Positions 53,706 through 59,078 of a stretch of DNA of 59,078 nucleotides are shown piece after piece (within the stretch, counting starts at the first letter, position 1; every line of letters begins with the position of its first letter). The DNA lies in assembly GCA_963575745.1 (NCBI GenBank), contig CAUYUJ010015296.1, forward strand, positions 283,259 to 342,336. The letters run 5' to 3'. A model generated the notes under the pieces. That model had not been told where the DNA came from. It saw only the letters and a list, made by a program, of their open reading frames with translations, and did no database searches. Both the position numbers and the translations under genes were made by a program. The DNA is from Prorocentrum cordatum. Its lineage: Eukaryota > Sar > Dinophyceae > Prorocentrales > Prorocentraceae.

Positions 53706-54060
53706 ATATACATATTACATGATATAATATATATATATATATATATATTCCGTATAAATGTAAGCATGTGCGGCAGTCGATGTGGTGCAAGCTGTGCGGT
53801 GACAGGCACGTGGGCAGCAGCCATGCGGCGCAGGCCACGTGACTGCCGGCCAGGCGGGTGCACGCCGCGTGGCCGACCTCGTGCGGCCAGCCCCCCTGTG
53901 GCGCCAAAGCCGCGTGGCGCCGGCTCTGCGGCCGCCCACGAGGCGCCCGCGAGCGGCCGCGGGCGGGGCCCGCCCGGCCGAGACCACGGCGCGCACCCCG
54001 AGCGCGGGGGGGCCCCACGAGGCGCCCACGGGCGCCCACCATCCGAGGCCCCGGCGCGCA
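53538..54060. repeat. Composite: ~20-bp repeats, (AT)n, GC-rich 65-bp-type repeats
   Basis: TGCGGTGCAAGCTGTG-type units at 53538-53640 and 53755-53870, (AT)n at 53672-53749, and GGCGCCCACGAGGCGCCC units at 53925-54060. The same three components occur together at 10797-11514, in a slightly different order. Confidence 0.65.
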
Positions 54061-54069
54061 CGGATCCGC

Positions 54070-54277
54070 TGGCGGCGAGCGAGGGGGGGAAGTGAGGAGG
54101 CGAAGGCCTCCTCGGGAGGCGGCGGGGCCTCTCTCGGGAGCCCTCGCGCGCCCTCCGAGAGAAGCGTTTGCGCTTGTCCTCGGCGAGGGGCTCAGGAAGC
54201 TCCTCGGAGGGCCCCGGGACTTCCGAGCCCTCCGAGAAGCCCCGCCCCTGCTCACTCCCCCCCCTCGCTCGCCGCCA
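54070..54277 (+). mobile_element. Inverted-repeat element family F, copy 2
   Basis: TGGCGGCGAGCGAGG...AAGTGAG and CTCAC...CCTCGCTCGCCGCCA are nearly perfect inverse complements over about 27 bp. The interior aligns with the reverse complement of 36277-36483. Confidence 0.8.
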
Positions 54278-54667
54278 ATTTCCAGCTCCTTCCGGAAGCA
54301 GAGTCGGAGCCCTCGAGGCCCAAAAAGTGCAAGCGTTGCATGTGGTCGTTGCGTCAGCAAGCACAGCGGGGAGCGACGTAGAGACACGGGATCGACTGCG
54401 CATGCATTCGAGCGCACGTCGTCCGCGCAAAGCCGCGCGAGAGCATCCTCTTCGCTGTGTGCGTCCTGTCCGGCGCCAGCCGCCGGCGGCTTGCGTGGGC
54501 CACCGCGTAGAGTCACCACGCCCTGTCGCGTAAGGCACATTGTTTCCGCTGCGTTTGTGATCATTCGCAACGGGCGCTTGACCCCCCGTCTCCGAAGGCA
54601 CACAGAGGCCCCAAAAGGGCGATCAGCAATGAACGCACAGTATACCCTCGCTCTTCGAACCTCCGAG
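54278..54667. other. No recognisable gene
   Basis: Ordinary GC-rich sequence. Open frames are without a domain. Confidence 0.4.
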
Positions 54668-54729
54668 AAAACGAGAGATAGAGAGAAGGAAATGGAGAGA
54701 GGGAAAGAGAGCGAGAGAGGGATAGATAC

Positions 54730-54773
<44 letters not shown>

Positions 54774-54774
54774 C
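54668..54774. repeat. (GA)n with embedded (AT)n
   Basis: GAGAGA with AAG interruptions, (AT)n at 54729-54746, then a pure (GA)n. It ends 12 bp before the exon at 54787. Confidence 0.9.
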
Positions 54775-54786
54775 GGACAAGAGCAG

Positions 54787-54863
54787 GTGGTCATGTCCCT
54801 CGGGCTGATTTTCCTGGCCTTCGGCCCCTCGCTGCTCATATACCAGTTCGTATTCCAGCAGCG
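54787..54863 (+). CDS. Exon of putative Patched/Dispatched-like protein: next transmembrane helix
   Basis: After GAGCAG the frame reads VVMSLGLIFLAFGPSLLIYQ, FVFQQ(R)YFG: a hydrophobic helix and the (Y/F)xFVFQxxYFG pattern that follows the third helix start in Patched-type proteins. Joined to the exon at 35410 it gives ...GSFFM-VVMSLGLIFL in phase. The 3' end is uncertain: a GT donor lies at 54864, but the frame stays open to 55009. The hallmark GxGADD that should follow was not found in the window. Confidence 0.45.
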
Positions 54864-55213
54864 GTACTTCGGACCCCGCACCCCTCCCTTCTTTCCGCCG
54901 GAGCCGAGCGATGTGCGCGACGTGGCTCACGTGGCACGGGCTCGTGGCACTGTCCCCCGCTGCTCCCCTGATCGGAGCGGTGATTGGGCGAGCGCACGTC
55001 GTTGCGCTTGATCTTCTCTCGACCCCTGGGCTGGGAGGTGGGAGGGGGAACCTCGGGGGCTCCCAGACGGTGCGGTGGCCACGCCGAGCGAGGAGTCCCA
55101 GAGGAGGACAGGGGTTACCGATACCGTGCGATTCGCGTCGGAAGTCTGGCCAGAACGCACCCCATGAGAGGTCTGGCGAGCAGCGGTATCAGTACCTTTT
55201 GGCTTCCCCAGAG
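54864..55213. other. Unassigned
   Basis: CAGACGGTGCGGTGG at 55062 resembles the end of family G. GGTTACCGATACC and GGTATCAGTACC (55115, 55186) are loosely inverted. No gene. Confidence 0.35.
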
Positions 55214-55395
55214 TCAGTGGGGATCGTCGGACGGGCCTGGAACCTAGAATCGACATAAATTCGTTCCAGAGCGTTCCGGAACGCTCTGAAGCGGCCGCGG
55301 CGCCCGATACATCCTCCAAACCCGCCGATTCTCCGAGATTTCCGATGCAGATCGGTCCGATTTTGCCTCGATTCTGCCTTCGTCTTAGATTCTGG
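55214..55395. repeat. Dispersed palindrome-bearing repeat, copy 2
   Basis: See 16885-17075. The palindrome is at 55268-55287. Confidence 0.7.
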
Positions 55396-55560
55396 GTGAC
55401 TGCACGGTTCTGGGACCTGGGTCGCTCTCCGAGGATGCTTCGGTTGGTTGGGGCCTCCGAGGTCCCAAGGCCGCCGTGCCGCGGCGGACCGCGCGGAGGG
55501 GCCTTCTGGGATCTCGAGGTCGCCGCACGCTGTGCCACCGCACCGCTGCGGGATCGCCAG
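55395..55560. mobile_element. Family G-related inverted-repeat element
   Basis: GGTGACTGCACGGTTCTGGG...CTCCGAGGATG...GGGGCCTCCGAGGTCCCAAG then ATCTCGAGGTCGCCGCACG aligns with the interior and right arm of 44887-45071. Confidence 0.5.
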
Positions 55561-55575
55561 GAGGGTCCCAACCAG

Positions 55576-55735
55576 GGAGCGCGAGGCGTTGTCCTGGGAG
55601 CCCGAGTGGGCCGCCATGAAGGAAGCGCGGCATCATGTGAAGATCGGTCTGACTTCCGCTTCTGGCAAGATCATTGCGTACACAGCTTCAGCGTTGAGTC
55701 TAGGAAAAAAGTTTTTGAGGGAAACGGGTCCTGAG
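55576..55735 (+). CDS. Candidate exon, unknown protein
   Basis: After GTCCCAACCAG one frame reads EREALSWEPEWAAMKEARHH, VKIGLTSASGKIIAYTASAL, SLGKKFL, with natural composition. It starts in phase 2, as a donor at 54864 would need. It follows a family G element, much as other exons follow family E. It was not recognised, and does not look like the expected RND continuation. Confidence 0.3.
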
Positions 55736-55946
55736 GTGTTTCGCCGTCTTTGGGCCTTCGGGGCTGAGTGTCAGAGGAGGAAAAGGTATATCCATACGTA
55801 CCCTTCCCTCGTTTTCCCCTACTGGGGTCTCCCGGGAGGCCCTCGTCGCCACCGCTAGATTCGCTTCGAAATTGTGGTCAGAGAGCACCCCAGGGGAAAC
55901 GGGCCCTGAGGTTTTCCGCCGTCTTCGGCCCCTCGGGGCCCTCCAC
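55721..55946. repeat. Direct repeat, two ~43-bp copies 181 bp apart
   Basis: GAAACGGGTCCTGAGGTGTT...CGTCTTTGGGCCTTCGGGGC at 55721 and GAAACGGGCCCTGAGGTTTT...CGTCTTCGGCCCCTCGGGGC at 55902. Confidence 0.75.
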
Positions 55947-56010
55947 GGACCTCAGGATTGTCGGAAAGCGACTCAGGATGAAGAACTGGTCCTGGGGGGA
56001 GGCCCTTGGA

Positions 56011-56320
56011 TAGAGGAGGGAGGAGGAGGAGGAGGAGGAGGGAAGAGGGAGGATGGAGGGAAAAGGGAGGAGGGAGGAGGCAGGAGGGAGGAGGGAGGAG
56101 GGCGTAGGAGGAAGGAGGGGAGGGAGGGGGAGGAGGAGGGAGGAGGGAGGAGGGAGGAGGGAGGAGGGAGGAGGAGTAGAGAAGAGAGGAGGAGGGAGGG
56201 GCGGAGGGAGGAGGGAAAGGGGCTCGCGAGAGGGAGGAGAATCAAGGGGGGGGAGGAGAAGGAGGAGGAGGAGGAGGAGGAAGAAGAGGAAGAAGAGGAT
56301 GATGAGGAGGAAAAGGAGGT
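56011..56320. repeat. Degenerate (GGA)n / GGAGGGA tract
   Basis: Purine-only over most of its length, ending in GAAGAGGAAGAAGAGG. Confidence 0.9.
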
Positions 56321-56725
56321 GTACCCGCTTCCCCGCCCTCCCCCCTCCGCGGGCTGGTGGGGGGGGGGGGCCACCCAGTGCTGCTCAGACTTGGTCCCCA
56401 GGCACCGGCGTGGTTGGCAGGGCCCTGGGTCCGCGTTTGCCGCGGCGGCGGCGTCGCTCGGCCGTAGCGGCGGCGGCGCGTCTGCCAGTGCTACCCTTGG
56501 TGGCTCCTGGGGTGTACCTTACTCCGCTCACGGGCTTTCGGGAGGCAGGTCTAGTCTTACAAGGGTGGTTTGGGCCCGCTGGTCTCGTCCTTGTCCCCAG
56601 GCATGCCCCGTGACACGGTCACAGGTGACAGGGGGGACCTGATTCAGGTCCGAAATTGTCAAGTACACCGCACTCATATCTATACCCCTGGGTGGGTGTA
56701 TGTGCAGCCGTTTTTGCGCTGTCAT
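56321..56725. other. No recognisable gene
   Basis: GC-rich. Open frames are without a domain. Confidence 0.4.
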
Positions 56726-57075
56726 GTGCGCGCATGTGCGCGGCATGTGCCAGTCATGTGCCAGGCCTGTGCGGCCCTTCTTGGGTGGACTTCCTACTGT
56801 GCACGTCGTTCCCGGGCATGTGCGGGGGCATGTGCGCTGTGTTTTGGTGTATCCATCATACGCACATGCACGCACAGTCCGACGCACATGCGCGCACATG
56901 CCTGCACATGCGGGAGGTGTTCGAGAATCGCAGATCTGTCATCGGCACATGCACGCGCATGCCTGTGCAACCTCTCTTCGGGAGGCCGCGCGGGCCCGCA
57001 CATGCACGCACATGCGGTGAAGCGCGCGGGCGCACATGCGTGCACATCCCAATGCACATGCACGCTCATGCCCTA
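56726..57075. repeat. CATGTGCG / CGCACATG minisatellite with strand switch
   Basis: Up to about 56850 the units read (G)CATGTGCG; from about 56870 they read CGCACATG. The same unit returns at 57540-57575 and 58450-58635 as GGCATGTGCG. Confidence 0.75.
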
Positions 57076-57430
57076 GGATCTGTCTGGGACCCTTGTGCCT
57101 CCAATGCCTCCTGGCCTTCGCAGAGCTAACCTGGGGCGTGCCAGGGTTTCCTGAAAGAGTTTGTTGTGCGTTTAGACTCGCCCGCTGCTGGCGGGGGCGG
57201 TTCTTCGCCCGGTTTGTGAGCTGGCGGCGGCGTGCCCTCCTAGTAAAACGCTCCCCCGCGCGCCTTCTCAGCTCGGCCGGAGAAGCAGGGGGGGGGGGAG
57301 GTGGAGGGGGGGGGAAGGATGGGGGGGCGGAGGAGGCGGACGCCCCCGGCTCGGCCGGCCCGCCCGCCTGTTCGGCTCGGCCAGACGAGAAGGAGGAAGA
57401 GGAGGAGGAGGAGGAGGAGGAGGAGGAGGT
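57076..57430. other. Spacer with (GGA)n at 57393-57428
   Basis: G-rich at 57288-57330. No gene. Confidence 0.5.
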
Positions 57431-57540
57431 GAGAGTCGCGAGGATGTCTCAGGCGAAAATGGCTTGACGGCCCGAGCTCATGGAATCTCGGAATCGCTGG
57501 CCTGGCTCGGCCACTGGCGAGGTCGGCCTGTGCGAATACT

Positions 57541-57861
57541 GTGCGTACCTGTGCGGGGCATGTGCGGGACGTGCAAGAATGCCGGGGCCGGCGTTCGTCT
57601 CCGGGCGCCGGCGCGTTCGCGTCCGCGCGCAAGCCGCGCGCGGACGAGCGTTCGCTTGATTGCGCGGCCCCGACAGACGGGGCGCCCCGCTCACGCTCCG
57701 CACAGGCGCGCGCAGCGCTCGCCCTGCCCGCGCTCGCCGGCAGGAGCGGCACGCCGGAACAATGCTGGGACCTTCACAAGGCTTTGCGCGAGGTCGTGGG
57801 GCAGCACCCGATCTTACGAATGGGCCAGCCACTGTCGCCTGAGACGTCCTCGCAACCCTGA
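57541..57861 (+). CDS. Candidate exon or ORF, unknown
   Basis: Open without an ATG. The last part reads GRSGTPEQCWDLHKALREVV, GQHPILRMGQP, which is protein-like, but the final ten codons enter the 64-bp tandem repeat. No family was recognised. Confidence 0.25.
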   Translation: MRTCAGHVRDVQECRGRRSSPGAGAFASARKPRADERSLDCAAPTDGAPRSRSAQARAALALPALAGRSGTPEQCWDLHKALREVVGQHPILRMGQPLSPETSSQP

Positions 57862-58440
57862 TCTCAATGATGCCCTGCTCGATCGTGTCTCGGCCCCTTT
57901 CGCCTGAGACATCCTCGGTACTCTGGGTTCCGAGACGCCCTGAGCTGAGGTGGTTAGACCACTTTCGCTTTAGAATCCTCGCCCGAGATGCCCTGAGTTG
58001 AGGTGTTCAGGCCACTTTCGCCTGAGGCATCCTCACAACTATGACCTCAATGATGCCCTGCTCCATAATGTCTCGGCTTTTTTCGCCTGAGACAACTCTG
58101 GGTTTCGAGATGCCCTGAGCAGGTGGTCAGGCCACTCCTGCCTGAGATATCCTCGCAACTCTGGGTTCCGAGACGCCCTGGGCTGAGGTGGTCAGACCAC
58201 TCTCGCCAGAGACATCCTCGCAACTCTGACCTCAGAGATCTCTTGCACCATGGTGGTCAGGCCACTTTCGCCTGAGACATCCTCACAACTCAGACCTCGG
58301 AGGTGTCCTGCCCCATGGTGGTCTGGTCACCTTGACCAGCGACATCCTCGCCACTCTGGTTTCCAAGATGCCTTGCCCCATGGTGGTCCGGCCACGCTTG
58401 CTTGAGACATCCTCGCAACTCTGGGTTGCGAAATGCCCAC
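57830..58440. repeat. ~64-bp tandem repeat, about 10 copies
   Basis: The unit is TTTCGCCTGAGACATCCTCG, CAACTCTGGGTTCCGAGATG, CCCTGAGCTGAGGTGGTCAG, GCCAC. An inverted single copy (GCGAGGATGTCTCAGGCGAA) lies at 57436-57456. Confidence 0.9.
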
Positions 58441-58449
58441 TATCGCCTG

Positions 58450-58700
58450 CGACATCTCTGTGGCATGTGCTGGCATGTGCGTATATGCTTTCAGAGTTTT
58501 GCTTGACCGTGCATTCGAGTGTGCGTCGGACGGTGTGGCATGTGCGCGCATGTGCGGCAATGCTGTTAAGGCTTTTGTATATTTGCATGGGCATGTGCAT
58601 GCGACTGTGCGGCATGTGCCTGCATGTGCGGCCCCTTCCGGACCACAATTTCAAAGTGAGCACTATAGAAGTGAGCGCTATAGAAGTGAGTCCGGTGTAA
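58450..58700. repeat. GGCATGTGCG units and GTGAGCRCTATAGAA repeats
   Basis: GCATGTGCG copies to 58635, then three short GTGAGC(A/G)CTATAGAA-type units to 58690. Confidence 0.7.
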
Positions 58701-58900
58701 TTTGCTGTGCACCGATGCTATCATGTTCCCGGAGGTCACGAGGCCCTTTCGGGAACATAACATCGACGCGCTGACTTGGCAAGCACGGCTTGCACCGCAA
58801 TGCGGCCGTCACACTCCTAAGGTCCGTCGCATTGGGCTCAAGTCAGCTCTCCGTGAGCTGGGCGTTCGGCGCAACGGCCGACGCCGCCCTATCTAAAAAA

Positions 58901-59071
58901 ATGGAGCGACGCATGCGGCGGCTCCTACAGCATTTCGATGACGACATTGGGTGCCTGTTCGAGGCCATGGGCACCACCAGCATGGACGCCCTGCTCGGGA
59001 TGCACGACACCGATGCCGCGGAGTTTTTCGATGTGTTCATGGTTATGCTGTCCACCACTGCAGGCGCGTAG
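58901..59071 (+). CDS. Candidate small CDS or last exon, unknown
   Basis: The 56-codon frame starts at an ATG after AAAAAAA: MERRMRRLLQHFDDDIGCLF, then EAMGTTSMDALLGMHDTDAA, EFFDVFMVMLSTTAGA and a TAG. The composition (alternating acidic and hydrophobic residues, few Arg/Pro after the start) is unlike random GC-rich frames here. The frame is open upstream to at least 58790, so it may be a terminal exon. Unknown family. Confidence 0.35.
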   Translation: MERRMRRLLQHFDDDIGCLFEAMGTTSMDALLGMHDTDAAEFFDVFMVMLSTTAGA

Positions 59072-59078
59072 TGGCACG

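Larger units (their letters stand above)
35510..54786 (+). other. Proposed ~19-kb intron containing other genes and elements
   Basis: If the exons at 35410 and 54787 are consecutive, this is one GT-AG intron with GGTGG on both sides (CATGGTGGCC, GCAGGTGGTC). It would host an EF-hand/VWD gene, a copia relic, two copies of inverted-repeat family F and a satellite block. This is inference. Confidence 0.4.

Overview
The window looks like nuclear DNA from a dinoflagellate, and little of it is coding. The grounds are: high GC; genes cut into small exons; introns whose best boundaries include GA and GC donors; a decayed copy of the dinoflagellate spliced leader (39461-39482); several repeat families that carry splice sites (introner-like); LINE and Ty1/copia relics of the type common in these genomes; and long (CTC)n, (GGA)n, (CGA)n and (AT)n tracts. 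No bacterial operon, phage, CRISPR or rRNA is present. This is inference from composition and motifs; no database was searched.

Layout. 1-5296: one degenerate LINE (ORF1, endonuclease, reverse transcriptase, RNase H, C-terminal zinc region), + strand. 5.3-7.2 kb: microsatellites and an 18-bp minisatellite. 7.28-10.56 kb: a second, different LINE, interrupted by an introner-like repeat and by filler. 10.6-22 kb: mostly repeats (65-bp, 64-bp and ~1-kb tandem units, fold-back elements), with one weak minus-strand ORF. 22.6-24.27 kb: a NUDT6-like Nudix hydrolase gene in at least three exons, the best host gene here. 24.3-30.3 kb: low-information DNA with a third introner copy. 30.8-54.9 kb: three exons (30789-30910, 35410-35509, 54787-54863 or later) that join in phase into a membrane segment resembling Patched/Dispatched (RND) proteins.

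If those exons belong together, the second intron is about 19 kb. It would contain a secreted EF-hand/VWD-domain gene (39553-41848) with a relic spliced leader in its 5' leader, which suggests a retroposed mRNA. It would also contain a broken Ty1/copia element (43540-46230) with a small inverted-repeat element inside it, a 90-bp satellite flanked by repeats of another family (49.4-52.0 kb), and many minisatellites. 55-59 kb holds more tandem repeats and a few weak candidate exons.

The main theme is short inverted-repeat elements placed at intron ends. Three unrelated families are seen: one beginning at its own GTGAG donor, one sitting just upstream of acceptors, and one filling a Nudix intron flanked by a direct repeat. 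Most long open frames in the window are by-products of trinucleotide arrays or of tandem units divisible by three, and are not reported as genes.
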